64,000 nt of DNA from the NCBI RefSeq assembly GCF_018408705.1, contig NZ_AP023421.1:440000-503999 (forward strand). Reading direction: 5' to 3'. The translations under genes were made by a program, and so were the position numbers. This DNA is from Pusillibacter faecalis. Its GTDB lineage: Bacteria > Bacillota > Clostridia > Oscillospirales > Oscillospiraceae. Positions 1 through 8,348 of the stretch are shown piece after piece. The notes beneath the pieces are model-generated. The model had not been told where the DNA came from. It saw only the letters and a program-made list of their open reading frames with translations, and ran no database searches. Positions within the stretch are counted from its first letter, which is position 1; every line of letters starts with the position of its first letter.

Positions 1-306
1 ATCACCTCTGCGCAGGTAATGAGCACCAATGGAAGCGGACACGGCGCTCTGGCGGACGTCCTGAACGCTGCTCAGGTGGACACGCTGATCTGCGGCGGAA
101 TCGGCGGCGGTGCCCGCGCAGCTCTCGATGCCGCAGGTATCCAGCTGTACGGCGGAGTTTCCGGGGACGCAGACCAGGCCGTAGCGGCGCTGTTAGACGG
201 AAAGCTGGATTATGATCCCAATGTCGTGTGCAATCACCACGGTGAGGGACACCACGAAGGCAGCTGTGGAGAACATCACTGCGGAGAGCACCACTGTGGA
301 GAATGA
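1..306 (+). CDS. NifX/NafY-family (dinitrogenase FeMo-cofactor biosynthesis-like) protein, 5' end outside window
   Basis: The frame is open from base 1, so the N-terminus lies upstream; an internal ATG at 19 is probably not the start. The visible part matches the COG1433 fold (NifX/NafY/MTH1175-like), with VDTLICGGIGGGARAALDAAG followed by GVSGDADQAVAALLDGKL. The family binds metal clusters or cofactors in or outside nitrogen fixation, and stand-alone copies are common in anaerobes. The C-terminus is a His/Cys-rich tail with a repeated G-E-H-H unit and one N-H-H-G-E-G-H-H stretch, probably metal-binding. A terminator follows directly. No nif genes are in the window, so a nitrogenase role is unlikely. 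Confidence 0.8.
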   Translation: MTSAQVMSTNGSGHGALADVLNAAQVDTLICGGIGGGARAALDAAGIQLYGGVSGDADQAVAALLDGKLDYDPNVVCNHHGEGHHEGSCGEHHCGEHHCGE

Positions 307-322
307 CGACCGAACGCAGAGG

Positions 323-357
323 GAGGAGCTACCTATTGGCAGCTCCTCTTTTCTTTT
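323..357 (+). terminator. Rho-independent terminator after the NifX-like gene
   Basis: An 8-bp perfect stem GAGGAGCT/AGCTCCTC (323-330 and 341-348) is followed by TTTTCTTTT. It ends transcription of the NifX-like gene. Confidence 0.85.
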
Positions 358-693
358 GGCACCTTCTCCACGAGGGTTCTGCATCATACGAAATTAGTCC
401 TCCTGACCGTTGTGAGGCACCCTTAACATGGTTGTATGTATTTTTTGCCGGGTACCCTGCTGCACTCACTCTAGGCCAGATTGCTGAATTCCTTTGACCT
501 CTGGGACACAGCTATGGTACTTCTTCTTTTCAACGCTGCCGCCAAATGGATGGGAGCGTATACATAACCCCCGTTCTATGCGCCTCCCCCTCCACCGGCG
601 GCCATCTTTTTTGTTCTTTACTTTTTCAGAGGCATTTTACAAGGGTGGCACCTCTTTTATTTCGACATTTTATGAAAACATATAAAAATACTC
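358..693. other. intergenic stretch without a recognisable gene
   Basis: This stretch between the terminator and the next promoter is pyrimidine-rich. It has only short chance reading frames with no ribosome sites and no family resemblance. No tRNA or known riboswitch fold was seen. Confidence 0.5.
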
Positions 694-722
694 TTGCATC
701 TTTCATTTGGTTGTGCTATATA
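694..722 (+). promoter_or_regulatory. promoter of the aldolase-DeoR-cupin-SDR-mtnA operon
   Basis: TTGCAT (694-699) and TATATA (717-722) are separated by 17 bp, with an extended -10 TG. The leader is about 85 nt before the aldolase start. It is the only good sigma-A-type site upstream of 815. The DeoR-family product of the second gene is the likely regulator (inference). Confidence 0.6.
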
Positions 723-814
723 TCAAATTAACAAAAGGAGAAACCAACAGAACGCATTTTGTTTTAATTGGTTTTCCTTGTCGAAGTAGTTGGAATCAAC
801 TCTGGGAAGGATTG

Positions 815-1483
815 ATGTGTATGGAGCTCTATGAGAGCATCCGAAATGAAATCTGCGAGGTGTGCCATCTTCTGTATGAGCGGGGGTATGTCGTCAGCAA
901 CGACGGAAATGTATCCGTCCGCGTGGAGCCAGACAAGGTTCTGATCACGCCGTCCGGGGTTGGCAAGGGCAGGATGACACCGGACATGCTGGTGCTCTGC
1001 GATCTGCAGGGCAACGTTTTAGCAGGAACCCGCTACCCCTCTTCCGAGAGTAAGATGCACTTGATGATCTATCGGGAGCGGAGCGACGTGATGAGTGTAG
1101 TCCACGCCCACCCCCCTCTCTCCACAGCCTTTTCCATCTGCCGCCGCCCTTTAAAGGAGCGGTATCTCGCTGAGATGATTGTGGGCCTGGGAGAAATCCC
1201 TGTCACGGAGTTCGCCATGCTCTCCACCGATGAGGTCCCTGACAGTGTCCGTCCTTTTGTGCAGGACCACAGCGCCGTGCTGCTGGCGAACCACGGCGCG
1301 CTGGCCTGGGGTCCCTCTCTCTGGTCCGCCTTTGACCGGCTTGAGGTGGTGGAGCAAACTGCCAAGGTCTTTTACTATGTGGACCGGATCGGCGGCGGCG
1401 TGGAAATCACGCAGGAACAGGCAGACACGCTACGCTCCATGACCGGTTTCTATCAAAAGCTGGCCGGAAAACGGGACACATGA
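815..1483 (+). CDS. class II aldolase/adducin family protein (fuculose-1-phosphate aldolase-like)
   Basis: This 222-aa protein has the class II (zinc) aldolase signature: a Glu in S-E-S-K-M-H (about residue 78), VVHAHPPLS with two zinc His (97, 99) and a third His in LLANHGALAWG (160). Such enzymes cleave sugar phosphates to DHAP and an aldehyde. It shares a locus with an MtnA isomerase and a nucleoside phosphorylase, which suggests 5-deoxyribulose-1-phosphate or methylthioribulose-1-phosphate as substrate, as in the DHAP shunt aldolases (inference). The start at 815 follows GGGAAGG; the frame is open upstream but has no better ribosome site. The stop overlaps the next start (ATGA). Fuculose-phosphate aldolase is the main alternative. 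Confidence 0.85.
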   Translation: MCMELYESIRNEICEVCHLLYERGYVVSNDGNVSVRVEPDKVLITPSGVGKGRMTPDMLVLCDLQGNVLAGTRYPSSESKMHLMIYRERSDVMSVVHAHPPLSTAFSICRRPLKERYLAEMIVGLGEIPVTEFAMLSTDEVPDSVRPFVQDHSAVLLANHGALAWGPSLWSAFDRLEVVEQTAKVFYYVDRIGGGVEITQEQADTLRSMTGFYQKLAGKRDT

Positions 1484-2280
1484 GGATGCCGCCGAGTCCC
1501 CAGAGTCTCCTTGCCCCCGAGCGGCGCGCCAAAATTTTGGAGCTAGTGCGCCATGACAAGAGCGTGCTGGTCAAGGATTTATGTGTTCAGTTCGGCGTCA
1601 CAAGTGAGACGATCCGCAAGGACCTGACTCTTTTGGAGCAGGAGGGGCATCTGATCAAAACCTATGGTGGGGCCTATATCCAGGACGGCGTGAAAAACGA
1701 GATCGATGTCAGCATCCGGAAAATGCTGCTGCCAGAGATCAAAGACGCCATCGGGCAGCGCTGCGCCTCTTTGGTGGAGGAGGGGGACACCGTCTTTCTG
1801 GATGAAAGCACTACCTGCCTCGCCGTAGCCCGCCATCTGCTGCATAGGGACATCACAGTGGTCACCAACTCCCTGGATATCGCCCAAGTCTTTTCCGACA
1901 GCGGCCAGGGAAAGCTGCTGCTCTCCGGCGGGGAGTTGGATCGGAAAAACCGCTGTTTTGTAGGCGGCAGCGCCGAGGATTTCCTCTCCCGGTACTATAT
2001 GGACAAGAGCTTCGTCTCCTGCCGGGGCGCGGACCGCGCCGCAGGCATCACAGACGGCAGCGCCGTCAATGGGCGTATCCGCTCCATGATGCTCCAGCGG
2101 GCCAAACAGCGTTTTTTGGTATTGGACCACACCAAGCTCAATAAAGCCAACTTTTTCCGAATTTGTGATTTTGATGCGATCCACACTGTTGTCGCGGATG
2201 CTTTTCCAGATACCGGCTGGTGGGAATTTTTTCGTCAGAGAGGGATTCAGGTCCTGGAATCCGGGACGCAAGGAGGTTAA
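1480..2280 (+). CDS. DeoR-family transcriptional regulator
   Basis: This 266-aa protein has an N-terminal DeoR winged helix (about residues 14-70: RRAKILELV, VTSETIRKDLTLLEQEG, K-T-Y-G-G-A). The sugar-phosphate-sensing DeoRC domain follows, with D-E-S-T-T-C, T-V-V-T-N-S and LLSGGELDRKNRCFVG. DeoR proteins usually repress local sugar or nucleoside catabolism and are released by a phosphorylated intermediate. Its place as second gene of the operon, with an ATGA overlap to the aldolase, suggests autoregulation by a pathway sugar phosphate (inference). Confidence 0.9.
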   Translation: MRMPPSPQSLLAPERRAKILELVRHDKSVLVKDLCVQFGVTSETIRKDLTLLEQEGHLIKTYGGAYIQDGVKNEIDVSIRKMLLPEIKDAIGQRCASLVEEGDTVFLDESTTCLAVARHLLHRDITVVTNSLDIAQVFSDSGQGKLLLSGGELDRKNRCFVGGSAEDFLSRYYMDKSFVSCRGADRAAGITDGSAVNGRIRSMMLQRAKQRFLVLDHTKLNKANFFRICDFDAIHTVVADAFPDTGWWEFFRQRGIQVLESGTQGG

Positions 2281-2285
2281 GCACC

Positions 2286-2753
2286 ATGTCATATACCGCT
2301 GCACAGCTCATTGAGCTTTTGCACCTGCTCCCTCATCCAGAGGGCGGCTGGTACGCTTTCCGGGAATCCAGCGGCCAGGTGTTGCCTGCTCTGCTGGGTT
2401 TTCCCGGTCATCGGGAGAGCTGCAGCTACATCTATTACCTGCTCCAGCGAGGCGAAATCTCCCGCTGGCATCAGCTCAAGGCCACCGAGGTTTGGACCTG
2501 GCACCAGGGCGGTAGCCTGGAGATGACCCTGGGCGGCACGGGGACCCTCCCGGTACCAGAGAGCACACTGACCCTGGGGCCCCGCCTGGAGGCGGGAGAG
2601 CAGTTCCAGCGGATGACGCCTGCAAACTGCTGGCAGACCACCCGCGTGGTGGACGGGGACTTCGTTTTGGTATCCTGCGTAGTCTCACCGGCTTTCCAGG
2701 GCGAGGACTGCCTGCTTCCCTTGGAGCCTTTAGACAATGAGATTTATGAATAA
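2286..2753 (+). CDS. DUF985-type cupin protein
   Basis: This 155-aa protein matches the DUF985 (cupin_5) family: LLPHPEGGWYAF, then SYIYYLLQRGEISRWHQL and T-E-V-W-T-W-H-Q-G-G with typical cupin His/Glu positions, and a late S-C-V-V-S-P-A-F block. The start at 2286 follows AAGGAGG. The family is functionally uncharacterised, though related cupins include sugar isomerases or epimerases. It is co-transcribed between the regulator and the dehydrogenase, so it probably acts on a pathway sugar or metabolite; no reaction can be named. Confidence 0.8.
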   Translation: MSYTAAQLIELLHLLPHPEGGWYAFRESSGQVLPALLGFPGHRESCSYIYYLLQRGEISRWHQLKATEVWTWHQGGSLEMTLGGTGTLPVPESTLTLGPRLEAGEQFQRMTPANCWQTTRVVDGDFVLVSCVVSPAFQGEDCLLPLEPLDNEIYE

Positions 2754-2766
2754 AGGGGGAATTTCC

Positions 2767-3525
2767 ATGGACCTCTCACTCTTCTCCCTGGAGGGAAAAA
2801 CGGCGCTGGTCACAGGCGTAAGCCGGGGGCTTGGACAGGCCATGGCCATTGCCCTGGCAAGGGCTGGGGCCGACATTGTGGGCGTTGGGCTGCGCGGTAT
2901 GGGCGACACCCAAGCCTTGGTGGAAGCCGAGGGCCGCCGCACCTATGAAATCTGCGCGGACCTTTCTCAGCGAAACGCGGCAGAGCGTGTTGCAAAGGAG
3001 GCTCTCGCCGCCTTCGGCAAGGTGGATATCCTGGTCAACAACGCCGGCATCATCAAGCTCTCCCCGGCAGAGAACCACACGATGGAGGACTTTGATGCCG
3101 TGATGGAGGTGAACCTTCGCTCCCTGTTCCTTCTCACTCGGGAGATTGCCCGTCAGATGATTTCTCTGGGGCATGGTAAGATCATCAACACCTGCTCCGT
3201 CCAGTCCATGAAAGGCGGCAGCGGCGATGCGGCGTATGTCGCCAGCAAGCACGCCGTTCACGGCCTGACCCGGGCCTGGGCCAACGAGTGGGGCCGGTAC
3301 AACATCCAGGTCAACGGCATCGCCCCAGGCTACATGGTGACAGATAACACCGCCAAGCTCCGGCAGAACCGCGAGGCGGTGGCCGCCATCACCGCCCAGA
3401 TTCCCCTAGGCCGCTGGGGAAAGCCGGAGGATCTGATGGGGCCGGTGGTCTTTCTGGCCTCCAACGCCTCAAACTTTGTAAACGGCCACCTGCTGGTGGC
3501 GGACGGCGGATACCTCAACGCATAA
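2767..3525 (+). CDS. short-chain dehydrogenase/reductase, KduD-like
   Basis: This 252-aa classical SDR has the nucleotide-binding motif TGVSRGLGQA (about residue 16), the NNAG motif, a catalytic Ser region (NTCSVQS) and the YxxxK pair in AAYVASKHAV. The closing GHLLVADGGYLNA is typical of gluconate/2-keto-3-deoxygluconate dehydrogenases. GGGGGAA precedes the start at 2767. In this operon it may oxidise or reduce a sugar intermediate or the aldehyde released by the aldolase (inference); the sequence alone does not decide substrate or cofactor. Confidence 0.88.
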   Translation: MDLSLFSLEGKTALVTGVSRGLGQAMAIALARAGADIVGVGLRGMGDTQALVEAEGRRTYEICADLSQRNAAERVAKEALAAFGKVDILVNNAGIIKLSPAENHTMEDFDAVMEVNLRSLFLLTREIARQMISLGHGKIINTCSVQSMKGGSGDAAYVASKHAVHGLTRAWANEWGRYNIQVNGIAPGYMVTDNTAKLRQNREAVAAITAQIPLGRWGKPEDLMGPVVFLASNASNFVNGHLLVADGGYLNA

Positions 3526-3561
3526 TCAAACATACGTAAATTTTAGATAGGAGTGAATCCC

Positions 3562-4635
3562 ATGTCAGAAGAGCTTAAGCAAGTAACCCACATCGACAAC
3601 GTGCGGCTGGGAGAGGACGAAAAAAGTGTGGTCATCATCGATCAAACTCAGCTCCCCAACCGGACCGTCTACCTGACCCTCCGCACCCCGGAGGAGATGT
3701 ATGACGCTATCAAGCTTCTACAGGTCCGGGGCGCCCCCGCCATTGGTATCTGTGCAGGCTACAGCATTTATGCCCTGGCCCGCCAGTGGGAGATCGGCAG
3801 CTACACCGAATTTGCCCAGAAATTCCACGAGCAAAAGGAGTACCTCAACTCTTCCCGCCCCACCGCCGTCAACCTCAGTTGGGCGCTGAACCGGATGGAG
3901 GGCCTGGTGACTGCCAACGCGGGCAAGCCTGTGAGTGAAATTCTGGATCTGCTCGGCAAGGAGTGCCGCGCCATCCATGAAGAGGACATCGCCATGTGCC
4001 GGGCTATCTCCGAATACGGCCTGAGCCTCATCAAGGAGGGCGACGGTGTTCTGACCCACTGCAACGCCGGGCCTCTGGCTACCTCCCGCTACGGCACTGC
4101 TCTAGGCCCCTTGTTCCTGGGCAAAGAGCGGGGCATGAACTTCCACGTGTTCTCTGATGAGACCCGCCCTCTGCTGCAGGGCGCCCGCCTGACCTCTTAT
4201 GAGCTGCAAAAGGCTGGGATTGATGTGACGCTGATCTGCGACAATATGGCCTCCATTGTCATGAAGAACGGCTGGGTACAGGCCTGCTTCGTAGGCTGCG
4301 ACCGGGTGGCCGCCAACGGTGATGCCGCCAACAAAATCGGTACCAGCGGCGTGGCGATTCTAGCCAAGCACTACGGGATTCCCTTCTATGTTCTGGGCCC
4401 CACCTCCACCATTGACCTGAACTGCCCTGACGGAGACCACATCCCCATTGAACTGCGGGATCCCGCGGAAATCCGGGAGAAGTGGTACGCCGAGCCCATG
4501 GCTCTGCCGGAGGTCAAGTGCTATAACCCAGCCTTTGATGTTACCGACCACACCCTGATCTCCGGCATTGTCACGGAGAAAGGGATCTGCCGCGCCCCCT
4601 ATACGGAGAGTCTGGCCGCGCTGTTCAAGAAGTGA
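3562..4635 (+). CDS. mtnA: S-methyl-5-thioribose-1-phosphate isomerase (MtnA-type aldose-ketose isomerase)
   Basis: This 357-aa protein matches the family length of about 350. It has the substrate motif [13 protein letters not shown] (about 55-67), the catalytic Cys in [14 protein letters not shown] (Cys167) and the catalytic Asp in [17 protein letters not shown] (Asp247). It converts 5-methylthioribose-1-phosphate to the ribulose form; family members also take 5-deoxyribose-1-phosphate. An ATG at 3562 with an upstream GGAG is preferred over the GTG nine bases earlier. Other genes of the classical methionine salvage route are absent here. The aldolase in the same operon points to C-C cleavage instead of sulfur recovery (inference). 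Confidence 0.92.
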   Translation: MSEELKQVTHIDNVRLGEDEKSVVIIDQTQLPNRTVYLTLRTPEEMYDAIKLLQVRGAPAIGICAGYSIYALARQWEIGSYTEFAQKFHEQKEYLNSSRPTAVNLSWALNRMEGLVTANAGKPVSEILDLLGKECRAIHEEDIAMCRAISEYGLSLIKEGDGVLTHCNAGPLATSRYGTALGPLFLGKERGMNFHVFSDETRPLLQGARLTSYELQKAGIDVTLICDNMASIVMKNGWVQACFVGCDRVAANGDAANKIGTSGVAILAKHYGIPFYVLGPTSTIDLNCPDGDHIPIELRDPAEIREKWYAEPMALPEVKCYNPAFDVTDHTLISGIVTEKGICRAPYTESLAALFKK

Positions 4636-4683
4636 CGGAGGATATTTGTGCCGGTTTTTGACGGATTCTGTTCAGATTTCGTC

Positions 4684-4712
4684 TTGCAATGACGCAGCGC
4701 AGATAGTATGAT
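4684..4712 (+). promoter_or_regulatory. promoter of the nucleoside-uptake half of the locus
   Basis: TTGCAA (4684-4689) and TATGAT (4707-4712) are separated by exactly 17 bp. A leader of about 100 nt follows, starting with a small hairpin (ACAGG/CCTGT), but no known purine riboswitch core is present. It would drive the lipoprotein-DeoD-ABC genes separately from the aldolase operon. Confidence 0.65.
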
Positions 4713-4822
4713 AGAGGTGTTCTACAGGCTTGGCCTGTTCACACAGCGGAAAATCTGTGAAACTGTTTGTCCAGCGGGCAATTTGGCTTCACACCGCCAA
4801 TTCATGAGGAGGAATGAATGAG

Positions 4823-5980
4823 ATGAAAGTAAGCAAGAAACTCGCAGCACTGTTCCTGTCCCTTGCAATGGTTCTGTCTCTGGCTGCCTGTGGCAGCGGT
4901 ACAGACACCACAGAGGATGACACCACCGGAGATGACGCCACCGCCACGGAAACCGGCCTGAAGATCTGTATCATCACCACCTCCGGCATTGACGATGGTT
5001 CCTTCAACCAGAACTGCTATGAGGGTATCCAGGCCTTCCTGGCAGATCATGCAGACTGCACAGTGACCGACATCAAGGAAGGAGACTACAACAAGCTGGT
5101 TCCCACCGTGGAGGAGATGGCAGGCGATTATGACGTCTTTGTCCTGCCCGGCTTCAACTTCTCCAACGTGGGCGACGTGGCTGCCGCCAACCCTGACACG
5201 TATTTCATCGTGGTGGACTCCACCATCACCGACAGCGAGGGCAACCCCATGAGCCTGGACAATGTGTACACCATGACCTTCTCCGAGCAGGAGAGCGGCT
5301 TCTTCGCCGGCGTTGCCGCCGCGATGGAGACCAAGACCGGTAAGGTGGCTGTGGTTAACGGCATGGCTTATCCCTCTAATGTCAACTATCAGTATGGCTT
5401 CATGTCCGGCGTGAACTACGCCAACAAGCACTACGGCACCACCGCGCAGTGTGTGGAACTGCCCTCCTACGCCGGTGTGGACCTGGCTGGCACCAACGTG
5501 GGCGGTAACTACATCGGCGACTTCGCGGATGAGGCCACCGGCAAGGTTGTGGGTGACGCTCTGGTAGCCGAGGGCTGCGATGTGCTGTTCGTGGCTGCGG
5601 GCAACGCTGGCAACGGCACCTTTACCGCCGCGAAGGAGGCTGACGGTGTTTGGCTGATCGGCTGTGATATCGACCAGTATGACGACGGCGCCAAGGGCAG
5701 CGAGAATATTATGCTCACCTCCACCCTGAAGAAGATGGACACCCATGTGCAAAAGCAGCTGACCGCCATCTATGACGGTACCTTCGTAGGCGAGGACGCC
5801 TTCCTGAGCGTCTCCACCGATGGTGTTGGCTATGTCTCGGAAGATGGCCGCCAGCAGCTCTCCGAGGAAACTCTGGAAAAGCTGGCTGAGTGCTATGAGC
5901 TGGTAAAGGACGGCACCATCGTCCCTGCCGCTGACGCCACTGTGAACGACTATACCCCCGATAATTTCCCCGGCCTGTAA
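4823..5980 (+). CDS. BMP family (BmpA/PnrA/NupN-like) substrate-binding lipoprotein
   Basis: This 385-aa exported lipoprotein has a Lys-rich start, a hydrophobic core and the lipobox LAAC with lipidated Cys23, then an acidic Thr-rich linker. The BMP/PnrA fold follows: S-G-I-D-D-G-S-F-N-Q, G-Y-D-V-F-V-L-P-G-F, ADEATGKVVGDALVAEG and the late G-C-D-I-D. BMP proteins bind purine nucleosides for Nup/Rfu-type ABC importers. The start at 4823 is preferred because AGGAGG (4807-4812) is too close to the ATG at 4814. The matching ATPase and permeases follow downstream. Confidence 0.92.
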   Translation: MKVSKKLAALFLSLAMVLSLAACGSGTDTTEDDTTGDDATATETGLKICIITTSGIDDGSFNQNCYEGIQAFLADHADCTVTDIKEGDYNKLVPTVEEMAGDYDVFVLPGFNFSNVGDVAAANPDTYFIVVDSTITDSEGNPMSLDNVYTMTFSEQESGFFAGVAAAMETKTGKVAVVNGMAYPSNVNYQYGFMSGVNYANKHYGTTAQCVELPSYAGVDLAGTNVGGNYIGDFADEATGKVVGDALVAEGCDVLFVAAGNAGNGTFTAAKEADGVWLIGCDIDQYDDGAKGSENIMLTSTLKKMDTHVQKQLTAIYDGTFVGEDAFLSVSTDGVGYVSEDGRQQLSEETLEKLAECYELVKDGTIVPAADATVNDYTPDNFPGL

Positions 5981-6004
5981 GCTTCAGAAAGGACGTGACC
6001 TATC

Positions 6005-6733
6005 ATGACGAAAACCTCTGTTTCCGCCAGCATCAGTGTCAAGGACGCTGAGATTGCCAAAATTGTTCTCATGCCCGGCGACCCCCTGCGGGCCAAGCAC
6101 GTGGCAGAGCGCTATCTGGAAACCCCCGTCTGCTTTAATACCGTGCGCAATATGCTAGGCTATACCGGCACTTACAAGGGGAAGAAAATCTCCGTGATGG
6201 GCAGCGGCATGGGCATTCCCTCCATGGGGCTCTATGCTACCGAGCTGTACACCCAGTTTGACGTGGACGCCATCATCCGAATTGGTTCCGCCGGCGGCCT
6301 GGTGGACGAGGTGCATATGCGGGACGTGGTGATCGCCATGGCCGCGTCCTCGAACTCCAGCTACGGTGATGCGTTCGGCCTGCCCGGACATCTGACTCCC
6401 GTTGCGAACTATGGCATGCTTGCCAACGCCGTAGAGTCTGCCCAGCAGCTGGGTGTGCATGCCAAGGTCGGCCCCGTCTACACCAGCGATCACTTCTACT
6501 ACCCCACCACCGAGGTCAATGACAAGGCCCGGGAACTTGGGCATCTGGCTGTTGAAATGGAGACCGCCGGCCTCTATTGGACCGCCGCCGCCTGCCATAA
6601 GAAAGCGCTGAGCATCCTGACCATCTCCGATCATATCTATACGGGAGAGGCACTTTCTGCCGAAGACCGGCAGGAGTCCTTCCATGAGATGATGGAAGTG
6701 GCGTTGGAGACTGCCTGGCGGTGCGTTGAATAA
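6005..6733 (+). CDS. deoD: purine nucleoside phosphorylase, DeoD type
   Basis: This 242-aa enzyme has the hexameric PNP motifs: MPGDPLRAK (about 23), GSGMGIPSMGLYATELY, I-R-I-G-S-A-G-G, VEMETAGLY for ribose binding, and the catalytic Asp in ISDHIYTGE (Asp209). It splits purine nucleosides with phosphate into free base and ribose-1-phosphate, and DeoD-type enzymes accept adenosine and some 5'-modified nucleosides. Its position between the nucleoside-binding lipoprotein and the ABC importer fits immediate cleavage of imported nucleosides. It would feed 1-phosphate sugars to the MtnA-type isomerase (inference). Confidence 0.93.
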   Translation: MTKTSVSASISVKDAEIAKIVLMPGDPLRAKHVAERYLETPVCFNTVRNMLGYTGTYKGKKISVMGSGMGIPSMGLYATELYTQFDVDAIIRIGSAGGLVDEVHMRDVVIAMAASSNSSYGDAFGLPGHLTPVANYGMLANAVESAQQLGVHAKVGPVYTSDHFYYPTTEVNDKARELGHLAVEMETAGLYWTAAACHKKALSILTISDHIYTGEALSAEDRQESFHEMMEVALETAWRCVE

Positions 6734-6742
6734 ACACGATCT

Positions 6743-6782
6743 GCGCCGCCCCTCCCGCCAATTGTGACGGAAGGGGCGGCGC
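6743..6782 (+). terminator. strong hairpin after deoD (partial terminator or mRNA stabiliser)
   Basis: An 11-bp perfect stem GCGCCGCCCCT/AGGGGCGGCGC lies at 6743-6753 and 6772-6782. No U-run follows, so it may attenuate or protect the mRNA 3' end instead of fully terminating. It could set the binding protein and phosphorylase above the transporter genes in expression. Confidence 0.55.
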
Positions 6783-6815
6783 ATCCTAATTTCAAAAACC
6801 GATGGGGGTAGGGCC

Positions 6816-8348
6816 ATGGAAGACTACATTGTGGAAATGCGCCATATTACCAAGCGCTTTCCAGGCATTGTCGCCAACGACGATGTCAGCATCCAGATTC
6901 AGCGCGGCGAAGTCTATGCGCTGCTGGGCGAAAACGGCGCCGGAAAGAGCACACTCATGAGTATGCTCTTTGGCATGTATGAGCCGGACAGCGGGGAGAT
7001 CTATATTCAGGGGGAGAAGGTGACATTCCGCTCCTCCAATGATGCCAGCGCGCACAACATCGGCATGGTGCATCAGCACTTCAAGCTGGTGGACAACTAT
7101 ACAGTTGCGGAAAATATCATCCTGGGTATGGAGCCTATGAAAAGATTTCTGGGTGTGCTCCCCTGTGTGGATATGAAAACAGCGAACCGCCAAATCGCAG
7201 AGCTGTCTAAGCGGTATGGCCTGGAGGTGAATCCCACCGACAAGATTGAGGACCTTCCGGTTTCCGTCCGACAGCGGGTGGAAATCCTGAAGATGCTCTA
7301 TCGGGAGGCTGACATCCTGATCTTTGACGAGCCTACCGCCGTCCTGACACCCCAAGAAATTGAGTTTTTGTTGAAAATCATCGGTGAGCTGCGGAAAAAT
7401 GGAAAAACCATTATCCTCATCACCCACAAAATTGAGGAGATCAAGAAAATTGCCGACCGCTGCGCCATCCTCCACCGCGGCAAGCTGGTGGATGTGTTGG
7501 ATGTGGCGTCCACCTCCTCTCAGACCATGGCCAATATGATGGTGGGCCGCCAGGTGGAGTTTTCTGCTGATAAGTCCTCTCCGCACTATCGGGACACCAT
7601 CTTGGAGGTAGACCATCTGACTGTCCGTAACGCCAACAAATTCGATGTGGTAAAAGACGTTTCCTTCCGGATTCGGGGCGGCGAGATTTTTGCCATTGCC
7701 GGCGTCTCCGGAAATGGGCAGGGCGAGCTGGCCGACGCCATTGCCGGTATGCTGAAGGCCCACAGCGGTTCCATCAAGCTCTGTGGAACCGACATTACGG
7801 AGGCCACCATCCGCCAGCGCACAGAAGCCGGCATCTCTTACATCCCAGAGGACCGGCAGGGCGTCGGCGTCTTTATGGACTTCACACTGTCCCAGAACCT
7901 GGCGCTGCGTAAATACTATCGGGAACCGTTTGCCAAAAAGGGCATCCTGGATTTCGGTCAGTTTGACCGCTACGCGGAGAGCTTGATCGGCACCTATGAC
8001 ATCCGCAGCGGTCAGGGCGGCAAAACCATCCTGCGCTCCATGAGCGGCGGCAACCAGCAAAAGGCCATCGTCGCCCGGGAGATTGAAGAGCATTCCAAGC
8101 TGATTATTTTTGTCCAGCCCACCCGGGGTCTGGACATCGGTGCTATTGAAAATATTCATCGTCAGATCATCGCGGAGCGGGATAAGGGTGTCGCCATCCT
8201 GCTGATCTCTCTGGAGCTGGATGAAATCATGGAGCTGGCTGATACGATCGGTGTCATCTACAACGGCCAGCTTCTGAAAATCGCCGACGCTTCCACCATG
8301 ACCTCTCACGATGTGGGCAAATATATGATGGGGGTGAAAGAGGCATGA
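6816..8348 (+). CDS. nucleoside ABC importer ATPase, two fused ABC domains (NupA/RfuB-like)
   Basis: This 510-aa protein has two nucleotide-binding domains, as in sugar/nucleoside CUT2-type importers. Domain 1 has Walker [10 protein letters not shown] (about 38-46), [10 protein letters not shown] and I-F-D-E-P-T-A-V. Domain 2 has the degenerate P-loop GVSGNGQGE, then a signature MSGGNQQK and the Walker B-like [11 protein letters not shown]. It powers uptake with the two permeases after it; the stop overlaps the first permease start (ATGA). Confidence 0.93.
   Translation: MEDYIVEMRHITKRFPGIVANDDVSIQIQRGEVYALLGENGAGKSTLMSMLFGMYEPDSGEIYIQGEKVTFRSSNDASAHNIGMVHQHFKLVDNYTVAENIILGMEPMKRFLGVLPCVDMKTANRQIAELSKRYGLEVNPTDKIEDLPVSVRQRVEILKMLYREADILIFDEPTAVLTPQEIEFLLKIIGELRKNGKTIILITHKIEEIKKIADRCAILHRGKLVDVLDVASTSSQTMANMMVGRQVEFSADKSSPHYRDTILEVDHLTVRNANKFDVVKDVSFRIRGGEIFAIAGVSGNGQGELADAIAGMLKAHSGSIKLCGTDITEATIRQRTEAGISYIPEDRQGVGVFMDFTLSQNLALRKYYREPFAKKGILDFGQFDRYAESLIGTYDIRSGQGGKTILRSMSGGNQQKAIVAREIEEHSKLIIFVQPTRGLDIGAIENIHRQIIAERDKGVAILLISLELDEIMELADTIGVIYNGQLLKIADASTMTSHDVGKYMMGVKEA

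Noticed and set aside
4718..4820. Possible purine riboswitch in the leader of the BMP lipoprotein
   Set aside because: The leader has only a small hairpin; the conserved purine-aptamer loops were not found.
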